Source: Pseudomonadota bacterium (GTDB taxonomy: Bacteria; Pseudomonadota; Gammaproteobacteria; Steroidobacterales; Steroidobacteraceae). From it: a DNA stretch of 64,000 nt. The translations under genes were made by a program, and so were the position numbers. The DNA lies in NCBI GenBank assembly GCA_018241425.1, contig JAFEDU010000002.1, forward strand, positions 1,148,940 to 1,212,939, in the 5' to 3' direction. Shown here one piece after another: positions 47,963 to 56,268 of the stretch. Under the pieces are notes generated by a model. That model had not been told where the DNA came from. It did not search any database and saw nothing but the letters and a program-made list of their open reading frames with translations. How positions within the stretch are numbered: position 1 is the first letter of the stretch; each line of letters begins with the position of its first letter.

Positions 47963-48847
47963 GTGAGTCTCAAGGGCAAGACGCTGTTCATCACCGGCGC
48001 GAGCCGCGGCATCGGGCTCGCCATTGCGCTGCGCGCGGCGAGGGACGGCGCCAACGTCGCGATCGCGGCCAAGACCGCCGCGCCGCACCCGAAGCTTCCC
48101 GGCACGATCTACACCGCGGCGAAGGAGATCGAGGCGGCCGGCGGCCGGGCCCTGCCGCTGGTGGTGGACGTGCGCGAGGAGGCGACGGTGGTGGGCGCGG
48201 CCGAGCAGTGCGCCAGCACCTTCGGCGGGATCGATATCCTCATCAACAATGCTTCTGCCATCAATCTCTCGCCCACCGAGCAGATCGACATGAAGCGCTA
48301 CGACCTGATCCAGTCGATCAACACGCGCGGTACCTTCGTGGCCGCCCGCGCCTGCCTGCCGTTCCTGAAGCGCGCCGCCAACCCGCACATCCTCACGCTG
48401 TCACCGCCGCTCAGGCTGCAGCCCCACTGGTTCGGGACCCACCTGGCCTATTCGCTCTCGAAGTTCGGGATGTCGCTGTGCACGCTGGGCCTTGCGGCCG
48501 AGTTCCGCAGCGCCGGCATCGGCTGCAACTCGCTGTGGCCGCGGACGACCGTGGCCACGGCGGCGGTCGAGTTCGCCCTGGGCGGGGGCCCGATGCTCGA
48601 GCGTTCGCGCAAGCCCGCCGTGATGGCCGATGCCGCGCACGTGATCCTGAGTCGCCCGGCGCGCGAGTGTACCGGCCAGTTCTTCATCGACGATGCGGTG
48701 CTCTACGAGAGCGGCGTGCGCGATTTCGAGCCCTACAGCATGGTCCCCGGCAGCACGCTGTACGCCGACCTGTTCGTGGACAGCTCCATGCCGGCCCCGC
48801 CCGGGGTGAAGCTGCAGTACCTGCACCCCGCGGATGCGCAGGCATGA
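47963..48847 (+). CDS. SDR oxidoreductase (HSDL2-like)
   Basis: A 294-residue short-chain dehydrogenase. It has the cofactor motif TGASRGIG, an insertion typical of HSDL2-type enzymes (AAKTAAPHPKLPGTIYTAAKEIEAAGG, in part HPKLPGTIYTAA), DILINNASAINL, a Ser-rich LTLSPP and YSLSKFG with the catalytic Tyr and Lys. HSDL2-like proteins are linked to lipid or steroid metabolism. It starts with GTG after GGAAGGGG and overlaps the next gene by 4 bp. Confidence 0.88.
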   Translation: MSLKGKTLFITGASRGIGLAIALRAARDGANVAIAAKTAAPHPKLPGTIYTAAKEIEAAGGRALPLVVDVREEATVVGAAEQCASTFGGIDILINNASAINLSPTEQIDMKRYDLIQSINTRGTFVAARACLPFLKRAANPHILTLSPPLRLQPHWFGTHLAYSLSKFGMSLCTLGLAAEFRSAGIGCNSLWPRTTVATAAVEFALGGGPMLERSRKPAVMADAAHVILSRPARECTGQFFIDDAVLYESGVRDFEPYSMVPGSTLYADLFVDSSMPAPPGVKLQYLHPADAQA

Positions 48848-49878
48848 GCAGCACCCCGCAGGCCGTGAACCGGCGCTTCGTGCTGGCGCGACGCCCGCAG
48901 GGCGACGTGACGGAGGCGGACTTCCGCCTGGAGAAGGAGGCGGTGCCCGCGGCCGGCCCCGGGCAGCTGCTGCTGCGCAGCCGCTACCTCTCGCTCGATC
49001 CCTATATGCGCGGGCGCATGAGCGATGCCCCGAGCTACGCCCGGCCGGTTGAGGTCGGCGAGGTCATGACCGGCCAGGCGCTGTGCGTGGTCGAGGCCTC
49101 GCAGGCCCCGGGCTTCCAGCCGGGCGACCTGGTGCTCGCGATTGCCGGCTGGCAGGACTATGCGGTGGTCGATGCCGCGCACGCGACGCGGATCGACCCC
49201 GGGATCCCGCGCCCGAGCTACGCGCTCGGGGTGCTCGGGATGCCCGGACTCACCGCTTACGTGGGCCTCCTGGACATCGGTGCGCCCAAGCCCGGGGAGA
49301 CGGTGGTGGTCGCCGCCGCCACGGGCGCGGTCGGGTCCCTCGTGGGGCAGATCGCAAAGCTCAACGGCTGCCGCGTCGTCGGAATCGCCGGGGGCCGGGA
49401 GAAGTGCGAGTACGCGGTGAAGACACTCGGCTTCGATGCCTGTCTCGATCACGGCGCAGGCGAGCTGCGCGAGCTCCTGAAGGCGGCAGCGCCCAAGGGC
49501 ATCGACGTGTACTTCGAGAACGTCGGGGGCGCGGTGCTGGCGGCGGTGCTGCCGCTCCTGAACGTCCACGCCCGCGTGCCGGTGTGCGGACTGGTGAGCT
49601 GGTACAACCTCACGAAGCTCCCGGACGGCCCCGACCGTACCGCGCAGCTGATGTCCACGATCCTGCGCTGGCGCATCAAGATGCAGGGTTTCATCATCTT
49701 CGACCACATGGATCGGATGCCGGAGTTTTACGCGCAGATGAGCGAATGGCTGCGCGCCGGGCAGATCCAGTATCGCGAAGACATCATCGACGGGTTGGAG
49801 AACGCACCGCGGGGCCTCATCGGGCTCCTCAAGGGTGCGAACTTCGGCAAGCTCATCGTGCGGGTGTCGGGAAGCTGA
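48844..49878 (+). CDS. NADP-dependent medium-chain oxidoreductase (CurA / prostaglandin reductase-like)
   Basis: A 344-residue zinc-free medium-chain reductase that reduces activated C=C bonds with NADPH. Features: LSLDPYMRGRMSD, VGEVMTGQALCVVEAS, GMPGLTAYVGLLDIG, the nucleotide motif VVAAATGAVGSLVGQIAKL, and YFENVGGAVLAAVLPLLN. The string of PYMRGRM and NVGG is diagnostic of the CurA/leukotriene B4 dehydrogenase family. Its ATG overlaps the SDR stop (ATGA), and the next gene begins 2 bp after its own stop. Confidence 0.92.
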   Translation: MSSTPQAVNRRFVLARRPQGDVTEADFRLEKEAVPAAGPGQLLLRSRYLSLDPYMRGRMSDAPSYARPVEVGEVMTGQALCVVEASQAPGFQPGDLVLAIAGWQDYAVVDAAHATRIDPGIPRPSYALGVLGMPGLTAYVGLLDIGAPKPGETVVVAAATGAVGSLVGQIAKLNGCRVVGIAGGREKCEYAVKTLGFDACLDHGAGELRELLKAAAPKGIDVYFENVGGAVLAAVLPLLNVHARVPVCGLVSWYNLTKLPDGPDRTAQLMSTILRWRIKMQGFIIFDHMDRMPEFYAQMSEWLRAGQIQYREDIIDGLENAPRGLIGLLKGANFGKLIVRVSGS

Positions 49879-49880
49879 TC

Positions 49881-50528
49881 ATGGGCACGCCCGCGCGCAT
49901 CACCTGGGTGTACGACGTCGTCTCGCCCTTCGCCTACCTCTCGCTCCCGCGCCTGGCACAGCTGCCGCCCGGATGCACGGTGGAGGCCGTGCCGGTGCTG
50001 CTCGCCGCGCTCCTGGATCATTTCGGGCAGCGCGGGCCGGCCGAAATCGACTCCAAGCGGCTCTTCACGTACCGCTTCGTGCTGTGGCGCGCGCGACGCG
50101 CGGGGCTGCCGATGCGCTTCCCGCCACGGCATCCGTTCAACCCGCTCGCGGCGCTGCGCCTCATCATCGCCGCCGGGAGCACGCTCGAGGCGGCACGCAC
50201 CGCGCTCAGCGCAGTCTTCCGCGACGGTCGCGACGTGAGCGACCCGAAGGTGATCGCCGAGCTTGCCGCGAACCTCGGGGTTGCGGATGCCGAGGCGCGC
50301 ATCCAGGACCCCGCAGTGAAGGCGAAGCTGCGCCAGAACACCGAGTGGGCCGCCGCGCACGGCATCTTCGGCGTGCCCACGGTGGTCGTGGGCGAGGAGT
50401 GCTTCTGGGGCGACGACGCATTCGACATGGCGCTCGACTACCTCGCCGACCCGGAGGGCTTCCGCGATGAGGCCATGCGCGCGGCCGAAGCCATCCCGAT
50501 CGGGGCGGCACGCGTGCCGCGCGCCTGA
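49881..50528 (+). CDS. 2-hydroxychromene-2-carboxylate isomerase-like DsbA-family protein
   Basis: A 215-residue kappa-class GST/DsbA-fold protein. It starts ITWVYDVVSPFAYLSLPRL, where the Ser replaces the CxxC of DsbA, and ends with the cis-Pro loop HGIFGVPTVVVGEECFWGDD. Such enzymes use glutathione to isomerise aromatic ring-fission products or other unsaturated acids. Placement with an SDR and a CurA-like reductase suggests a short catabolic pathway for an unsaturated or aromatic compound. Confidence 0.88.
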   Translation: MGTPARITWVYDVVSPFAYLSLPRLAQLPPGCTVEAVPVLLAALLDHFGQRGPAEIDSKRLFTYRFVLWRARRAGLPMRFPPRHPFNPLAALRLIIAAGSTLEAARTALSAVFRDGRDVSDPKVIAELAANLGVADAEARIQDPAVKAKLRQNTEWAAAHGIFGVPTVVVGEECFWGDDAFDMALDYLADPEGFRDEAMRAAEAIPIGAARVPRA

Positions 50529-50559
50529 GCGGTCGCACGCCCGTGATACCCGCTCCTCG

Positions 50560-51807
50560 ATGACAACATCGCCCGCAGTGCGCCCACGAACCTTCCTCCT
50601 GATCCTGGCGCTGGGAGTGCTGGGTGCAGGGTCCGTGGATGCCGCGCCGCCCCCGGTGCGCACCATTACCGCCTTCATCGACCTGGATCCCGCGCATGCC
50701 GAGGCGCAGGTTCGCGAGGCCGCGGGCCGCCTGCACCTGGCGCAATCACGCTTCGAGGCCGCGGGCTACGTCGTGCAGACGGTGCGCATCACGACGCAGC
50801 CGTTCATGGAGTACGCGCGCAGGCTCGGGCGCGAGGGGGCCCTCGAGCTGTTTGGCAGGCTCGCCGAGCTGTCGCAGAGCGAGAAGGTGCTGATCAACAT
50901 CGGGCCGGCGGTCATGGACGATCAACCCGACCCGGCGGCGCTTGCCCTCCTCGAGGAGGTCCATTCCCGCAACCTGCCGCTGAACGCCACGATGATCATC
51001 GCGGGCGACGACGGCATTCACTGGCGCACCATCAAGGCCGCCGCCCACCATGTCGCGGTCGTGGCCGCGCGCAGCAAGGACAGCCAGGGGACCTTCGCCT
51101 TCGCCGCCATCGCCATGCTCAAGCCCGGCTCGCCGTTCTTCCCCGGCTCCTACCACACCGGCCAGGCGGGGCGGTTCGCGGTGGGGATGCAGTCCGCCGG
51201 GACCGTCGCCCAGGTCTTCGAGCGCACCCACGGTGACGCCCCGGCGGCGATCCGCGAGCTCGGTGCCGCGCTCTCGGGCTATGCACACGACGTGGGGGTC
51301 GTCGCGCGCGAGGTCGAGCACGAGAGCGGCTGGCAGTACTGGGGCTTTGACCCGACTCCGGCACCGCTGATGGAGGACTCGATCGCCGCCGCGATGGAGC
51401 GCTTCGGGCCGCAGCCCTTCGGCTCGGCCGGCACCATGACCGCCGCGTACGTGATCACCGAGGCCCAGCGCCGGGTGCCCGAGGCGCGCGTCGGCTACTC
51501 CGGGCTCATGCTGCCGGTGCTCGAAGACACCCGCATGGCGCAGCGCTGGAGCGAGGGGGGCATCAACATCGATTCGCTCATGGCCTACTCATCGGTGTGC
51601 GGGACCGGGCTCGACACGGTTCCGCTCCCGGGCGATGTCACCGAGGCGCAGATCGAGCGCATCATGGGCGACGTCGCCGTGCTGGCCTACAAGTGGAAGA
51701 AGCCCCTGACGGTGCGCCTGCAGCCGGTGCACGGCGCGAGCGCCGGCGACCAGACACACTTCGACAGCCCGTTCCTCACCAACGCGAAGCTGCAGAAGCT
51801 GCCCTAG
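50560..51807 (+). CDS. Exported DUF711 (UPF0210) family protein
   Basis: A 415-residue DUF711 protein: NIGPAVMDD, GMQSAGTVAQVFERT, GALLSGYAHDVG-like AALSGYAHDVG, YSGLMLPVLEDTRMAQRW, and the near-invariant SSVCGTGLDTVPLPGD and KKPLTVRLQPV. The family function is unknown. Most members are cytoplasmic; this one has a clear signal peptide (FLLILALGVLGAGSVDAAPP). The ATG at 50560 is chosen because it leaves that signal intact. Its stop overlaps that of the convergent dehydrogenase. Confidence 0.85.
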   Translation: MTTSPAVRPRTFLLILALGVLGAGSVDAAPPPVRTITAFIDLDPAHAEAQVREAAGRLHLAQSRFEAAGYVVQTVRITTQPFMEYARRLGREGALELFGRLAELSQSEKVLINIGPAVMDDQPDPAALALLEEVHSRNLPLNATMIIAGDDGIHWRTIKAAAHHVAVVAARSKDSQGTFAFAAIAMLKPGSPFFPGSYHTGQAGRFAVGMQSAGTVAQVFERTHGDAPAAIRELGAALSGYAHDVGVVAREVEHESGWQYWGFDPTPAPLMEDSIAAAMERFGPQPFGSAGTMTAAYVITEAQRRVPEARVGYSGLMLPVLEDTRMAQRWSEGGINIDSLMAYSSVCGTGLDTVPLPGDVTEAQIERIMGDVAVLAYKWKKPLTVRLQPVHGASAGDQTHFDSPFLTNAKLQKLP

Positions 51808-52781
51808 GCGCCGGGTTCACGGCCGCGCGGCACGACCTCGTAGCCTTGGACCTTCGGCTCGTCGTCGACGATCTGCGCCGGGAAGCCCTGTCCCAGTACG
51901 CGCACCCCCATGGGCTCCTCGTAGCGGCGGATGACGTTGGGCGAGAACTCGCGCGGGCCGTAACGCCGGGCGCTGTCCCGGAAGATCTCCAGCACCAGCG
52001 GCGAGAGCTCGAGCGGAACCCGGTGATCCCGGGCCAGCGTATCGAACAGGCCCACGTCCTTGATGACCAGGTCCATGGTGAAATTTATGTCGCGGCTGCC
52101 GTTCAGGATGACCTGGGATTCGGTCTCGTGCACGAACGAGTTGCCGGAGGAGATCCGGATCGCCTCGTAGGCGGTGTTCATGTCGAAGCCGGCGACCTTG
52201 GCGACCGTGAGCGCCTCGGCGAGCGCCACCAGGTGCACGGTGCACAGGTAGTTGGTGAGCACCTTGAGGGCCGAGGCCGAGCCCACCGGGCCGGTGTGCA
52301 GGATGCGCTGCCCGAGGATCGAGAGAATCGGCAGCACCCGCTCGAAGGTGCCGCGCTCGCCGCCGGCAAAGATCGAGATGTTGCCGGTGGCGGCCCGGTG
52401 GCAGCCGCCCGAGACCGGGCAGTCCATGGCGAGCGCGCCCCGCTCGTGCACGCGGGCCGCAAGGCGGATGGCCTCCGCCTGGTCGGTGGTGCTCATCTCG
52501 AGCCAGACCTTCCCCGGGCTCAGGCCTGCGAGCACCCCGTCCTCCGCCTCGAGCACCGCGGCACTGATGCTGGGGGAGGGCAGGCAGGTGATCACGACAT
52601 CGACCGACTGCGCCAGCGCACGCGGGCTGTCCGCGGTGGCCGCTCCGCGGGCGGTGAAGGCGGCGACGCGCGCGGCATCGAGGTCGCGCACGGTCAGCGC
52701 GACCCCGTGCGACAGGAGGTTACCCGCAAGCTGGCCGCCGACGTTGCCCAACCCGATGAAGCCGACCCGCAGTCCCGTCAT
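51804..52781 (-). CDS. 3-hydroxyisobutyrate dehydrogenase-family NAD(P)-dependent oxidoreductase
   Basis: A 325-residue beta-hydroxyacid dehydrogenase: Rossmann motif VGFIGLGNVGGQLAGNLL, VVITCLPSPS, the substrate motif MDCPVSGGCHRAATGNI, and the catalytic Lys in SALKVLTNYLCT. It is about 30 residues longer at the C-terminus than HIBADH. AAGGAGG precedes the ATG at 52781. The substrate (3-hydroxyisobutyrate, tartronate semialdehyde or another) cannot be told. It is convergent with, and overlaps, the DUF711 gene. Confidence 0.88.
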   Translation of the reverse strand: MTGLRVGFIGLGNVGGQLAGNLLSHGVALTVRDLDAARVAAFTARGAATADSPRALAQSVDVVITCLPSPSISAAVLEAEDGVLAGLSPGKVWLEMSTTDQAEAIRLAARVHERGALAMDCPVSGGCHRAATGNISIFAGGERGTFERVLPILSILGQRILHTGPVGSASALKVLTNYLCTVHLVALAEALTVAKVAGFDMNTAYEAIRISSGNSFVHETESQVILNGSRDINFTMDLVIKDVGLFDTLARDHRVPLELSPLVLEIFRDSARRYGPREFSPNVIRRYEEPMGVRVLGQGFPAQIVDDEPKVQGYEVVPRGREPGA

Positions 52782-52819
52782 CCTCGTCCTCCTTAAGATG
52801 TGATTTCGCCGTCCGCGCC

Positions 52820-53380
52820 TCAGCGCTTCGGGCACTCGAGTTCCTCGCCGTGCCACTGCAGGCGCGCCACGCCTTGGTGCTCCCAGAGCTCTACCCCGGG
52901 GCCGGTGTAGCGCGCACCGCTGCCCGAAGGCGCGGCGAAGGCGAGCACCTCCTGGGCCTGGTAGCGAACGCGCACGGCCCCAGGCTCGGTGCGGTAGTAG
53001 GAGGCCTGAAGCGGTGTGGATTCGTGCCCGGGGCACACGTAGGTCGCCTGCGCGAACACGGCGACCTGGTGCAGGGCCAGTTTTAGCTCGACGATCCGCT
53101 GCCCCAGCTCGGCGGCGAGACAGTTGCGGGCGTCCGGATCGGGGGCACAGGCGGCGCGCTCGGCGAGCCACGCATTCTGCCGCGTGCGCTGGGCGCGCGC
53201 CTCGGCGGCCGGCAGCGAGTGCCCTGCCGTGCGGTAGAGGTGATCGAGCTCACGTTCGCGGGCGCGCAGCGAGGCATCATGACAGATGATGTTCTGGGCG
53301 GCGTCGCCGACCGAAGAGCAGTCCGGGCCGACATCGGGCGCGACGGCCAGCAGTGGCAGCAGCAGCAAGGCGGTGGGCAT
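52820..53380 (-). CDS. LprI-MliC type lysozyme-inhibitor-like periplasmic protein
   Basis: A 186-residue exported protein with a short signal sequence (ALLLLPLLAVAPD). Residues about 20-95 form an LprI-like domain (CSSVGDAAQNIICHDASLRARERELDHLYR ... AWLAERAACAPDPDARNCL, in part). Residues about 110-186 form a MliC-like domain (YVCPGHESTPLQASYY, FAAPSGSGARYTGPGVELWEHQGVARLQWHGEELEC, in part), the fold that blocks c-type lysozyme. Four or more cysteine pairs fit periplasmic disulfides. It probably protects peptidoglycan from host or predator lysozyme. Confidence 0.85.
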   Translation of the reverse strand: MPTALLLLPLLAVAPDVGPDCSSVGDAAQNIICHDASLRARERELDHLYRTAGHSLPAAEARAQRTRQNAWLAERAACAPDPDARNCLAAELGQRIVELKLALHQVAVFAQATYVCPGHESTPLQASYYRTEPGAVRVRYQAQEVLAFAAPSGSGARYTGPGVELWEHQGVARLQWHGEELECPKR

Positions 53381-53508
53381 GGACAGGTCCTGCAGTACGC
53401 CACCGGGGCGCGCAGCGGGACGCCGCGGGTTGGGCGGGGGCGCGCAAGTCTAGCCTGCCTGGGCCGGCACAGGCCACGGGCGTCCGCCACGAATCCTCGG
53501 CGCCTCGC

Positions 53509-53922
53509 CTACAGGTCGAAGGTACGCCAGATCCGCAGTACCGCGCGCTGCGAGAGCCCGAGTTCCTGCGCGAGTCGGCGGCTGCTCCAGCGGGTCGCAT
53601 CCGGCGGCGGTTCGTGGAGCGTCTTGGCGAGCACCGCGGCGACCACCGCATCGCTGATGGTGCGCGGCGCGCCCGAGCGCGGCGCATCGGTAAGCCCCGC
53701 CAGGCGCTGCGCTGCAAAGCGGGCGCGCCACTTGCCGACCGTCTGCGCGGTGCAGCCCAGCTGTGCGGCGATCTCGCGATGGGTCATCCCACGTGCAGCG
53801 CACAGAACGATGTGTGCGCGCAGCGCCACGGTGCTGCCGTGCGCTTCACCGCTCCACAGTCCCAGCTGTGCCTGCTCCTTAGCCGAGAGCGTGATCGGTG
53901 TCGGTCCCGAACGAGGCTCCAT
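53509..53922 (-). pseudogene. Truncated IS630-type transposase, helix-turn-helix part only
   Basis: 137 residues match the N-terminal DNA-binding half of IS630-family transposases: LSAKEQAQL, ALRAHIVLCAARGMTHREIAAQLGCTAQTVGKWRARFAAQRLAGLTDAPRSGAPRTI (in part GMTHREIAAQLGC), and LSQRAVLRIWRTFDL. Where a full protein continues into the DDE catalytic domain, this frame stops. No DDE remnant or inverted repeats were seen on either side. A GGGGAGG site precedes the ATG at 53922, so the fragment could still be made as a small DNA-binding protein. Confidence 0.65.
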
Positions 53923-54213
53923 CCGTATCCTCCCCACGTGCCGCAGCCACGGGGAAAAACAACCCGGCGGCGCGGTCCTGACACGCTGCCAGTCCGCTAT
54001 CCGGACCGCAACTGGTTCAAGGGACTTCTGACTCAGGCCCGATGTAATCGGCGCGCTCCCGGCACGGTTTTCCCAGTGTTTTCTGCATTACCGCACGCCT
54101 CGCCGCGCGTCTTCGGGGCGCGACACTTCGACACGCGCAGCCGCTGCGGGTAAACCGCCACACACTGCGCGGTGCGGTCGGTCGTCATCGCGCGACAGGG
54201 AGGAGCAGCGAAC
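53923..54213. other. Intergenic region between the IS630 fragment and the di-heme protein gene
   Basis: 291 bp without a convincing gene. It holds a small hairpin (GTCCG-CTATC-CGGAC near 53991-54005), a somewhat AT-richer stretch (54045-54095) and a GGGAGGAG ribosome site before 54214. No inverted repeats or target duplications of an insertion element were recognised. Confidence 0.5.
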
Positions 54214-55632
54214 ATGCGTGAACATAACGCGGTTGCCGGCTGGGCACGGGCGGGGTACCTGGTGTTGTTGGGACTGAGCCTGTCCCCGCAGGGCCTGGCG
54301 CAGGCGGTCGATCCGGGGGTGCGGCATGCCGCCACGGACGGCGGTCCGCCGCCGGCCCTGGCGGGCCTGTCGTCACAGGACATGGATTTCTACCAGGACG
54401 GCCTCCTGCGCTTTCAGACCGTGGAGGTTGTGTCCGGGGCGATCGAGGGCAACGGGCTCGGGCCCCGGTTCAATTCCAACGCCTGCGCCTCGTGTCATTC
54501 CCAGCCCTACATCGGCGGCTCAAGTCCGGCAGTCAATCCGCTGCTACAGGTCGCCAACGCCGGCGGCGCGGCCAACACGCTGCCGTGGTTCATCACCCGC
54601 AACGGGCCGGTGCGCGAGGCGCGCTTCGTCGCCGCGAACGGCGTGCCCGACGGGGGCGTACACGACCTGTTCGTGATCAGCGGTCGCAGCGATGCGGGCA
54701 GCTGCAACATTGCGCAGCCGGACTTCACGCCCGCCGGCAACCCGGTCACAGGCCAGGGCGGCAATCCCAACATCGTGTTCAGGATTCCGACCCCGATCCT
54801 CGGGGCCGGGCTGATCGAGGCCATACCCGACTCGGTGATTCTCGCCAACCGCGCCGCGAACACCGGGGTCAAGCAGCGCTTCGGCGTCAACGGCCATCCC
54901 AACGCCATCAGCGGCGGCACCGTGAACCGCAGCGCCAACGACGGGACCATCACCCGCTTCGGGTGGAAGGCGCAGAACAAGTCCCTGCTGATGTTCGCCG
55001 GGGAGGCCTACAACGTCGAGATGGGGATCTCCAACGACCTCTTTCCGCAGGAGCGTGACGAGACCCCGGGCTGCCAGGGCGGGGTCGCGGCGCCGAACGA
55101 CTCGGACAACATCCCCGAGCCCTCCGAGCCGCCCTCGGCCACCGCCGTGCTGTCGGACATCGAGTCCTTCGCCATCTTCATGCGCATGCTCGCCCCGCCG
55201 GCCCCGGCGGCGCCCACGGCATCATCACAGCGGGGCAGCACGGTGTTCGCAAGCGTGGGCTGCGCGCTGTGCCATACCCCGGCACTGAGCACCGGGGTTG
55301 CCACGACCGGGGGGCGGGGGCGCGGGCCGATGCCGGCCCTGGCGGCCCGCCAGGTGCCGCTGTACTCGGACCTGCTGGTGCATCACATGGGCAGTGCGCT
55401 CGCGGATGGCATCTCGCAGGGGGCGGCGGGACCGGACGAGTTCCGGACCGCGCCGCTGTGGGGCCTCGGGCAGCGCGTCTACTTCCTGCACGATGGACGT
55501 ACCGCAAACCTCGTGCAGGCGATCCAGGCGCATGCAAGTCCCGGCAGCGAGGCGCAGCAGGTGGTGCGTGCCTTCCAGGGGCTCAGTCCGCAGGACCAGC
55601 AGGACCTGCTGAACTTCCTGCGCTCCTTGTAG
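54214..55632 (+). CDS. Di-heme oxidoreductase-like cytochrome (DUF1111)
   Basis: A 472-residue exported cytochrome c peroxidase-like protein. A signal peptide (YLVLLGLSLSPQGLAQA) is followed by LSSQDMDFYQDGLLRFQ, a first heme site CASCH (91-95) in FNSNACASCHSQP, the DUF1111 core (FRIPTPILGAGLIEAIPD, GRFGWKAQ-like TRFGWKAQNKSL), a second heme site CALCH (350-354) with TPALSTG, and FRTAPLWGLGQR ... LHDGRTANLVQAI. Function within DUF1111 is unsettled; roles in periplasmic electron transfer have been proposed. The ATG at 54214 has GGGAGGAG upstream. Confidence 0.88.
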   Translation: MREHNAVAGWARAGYLVLLGLSLSPQGLAQAVDPGVRHAATDGGPPPALAGLSSQDMDFYQDGLLRFQTVEVVSGAIEGNGLGPRFNSNACASCHSQPYIGGSSPAVNPLLQVANAGGAANTLPWFITRNGPVREARFVAANGVPDGGVHDLFVISGRSDAGSCNIAQPDFTPAGNPVTGQGGNPNIVFRIPTPILGAGLIEAIPDSVILANRAANTGVKQRFGVNGHPNAISGGTVNRSANDGTITRFGWKAQNKSLLMFAGEAYNVEMGISNDLFPQERDETPGCQGGVAAPNDSDNIPEPSEPPSATAVLSDIESFAIFMRMLAPPAPAAPTASSQRGSTVFASVGCALCHTPALSTGVATTGGRGRGPMPALAARQVPLYSDLLVHHMGSALADGISQGAAGPDEFRTAPLWGLGQRVYFLHDGRTANLVQAIQAHASPGSEAQQVVRAFQGLSPQDQQDLLNFLRSL

Positions 55633-55638
55633 GGAGGG

Positions 55639-55678
55639 CGGGTGACCTCGGTGGCAGGGACGCCGCCGCGGTCACCCG
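55639..55678. terminator. Hairpin between convergent genes
   Basis: A perfect 9-bp outer stem CGGGTGACC / GGTCACCCG encloses a second stem (GGTGGC / GCCGCC, one G-U). It fills the 53-bp gap between the DUF1111 and GFA stop codons. Neither strand has a U-tract, but position and strength suit a two-way terminator. Confidence 0.5.
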
Positions 55679-55685
55679 AGCCTCG

Positions 55686-56117
55686 TTACTCCGGCAGCAA
55701 CGTCCCGGACCCGCCCATCTCCTTGGGCATGTCCTTCATCTTCGGCAGGCCATCGCGGATCGGCAGCACCGATTCCTGGTAATGGACGTGCAGCGCCGGG
55801 GTGAAGCGCAGCTTCGGCAGCACGGCGGCGTAGATGTCGATGAGTCCCATGGTGGGGTGGTCGGTGAACAGGTGACCGCCGCAGCGCGTGCACCACTTGC
55901 GTGAGCTGCCGGGGCTCTTGTTGTAGGTGCCGATCTGCTCCGCGCCGCGCGTCACCTTCAGGGACTGGGGCTTCCAGAGCGTGAACGCGTTGACCGGCCC
56001 GGCGGACCAGTGGCGGCAGGACTGGCAGTGGCAGTACCCCATCGCCTGCGGCTCCCCGCTGACCTCGAACTGTACCGCGCCGCAGAAGCAACCGCTGTGG
56101 TGGGTCGGCTCGCCCAT
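55686..56117 (-). CDS. GFA-family zinc protein (CENP-V/GFA domain)
   Basis: A 143-residue protein with the GFA zinc ligands: SGCFCGAVQFEVSGEP, GYCHCQSCRHWSAG, and WCTRCGGHLFTDHP. The name comes from a glutathione-formaldehyde activating enzyme, but most members have no assigned reaction. A GAGGAGA site precedes the ATG at 56117. It stands alone, divergent from the AraC regulator gene. Confidence 0.9.
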   Translation of the reverse strand: MGEPTHHSGCFCGAVQFEVSGEPQAMGYCHCQSCRHWSAGPVNAFTLWKPQSLKVTRGAEQIGTYNKSPGSSRKWCTRCGGHLFTDHPTMGLIDIYAAVLPKLRFTPALHVHYQESVLPIRDGLPKMKDMPKEMGGSGTLLPE

Positions 56118-56268
56118 GACTTGTCTCCTCGGTCCGTGTTGAAATCCCCTCGGGGCCGCGGTCCGCGACCGCCGCCGGAAGGGGGCGGGAGGACTGTAGC
56201 AACGGCCCTGGCGAAGCCCCATGCCCGACCGTCCGGGCCTCATGCCCGTTTGTCCGTGCGGAGAAGCG

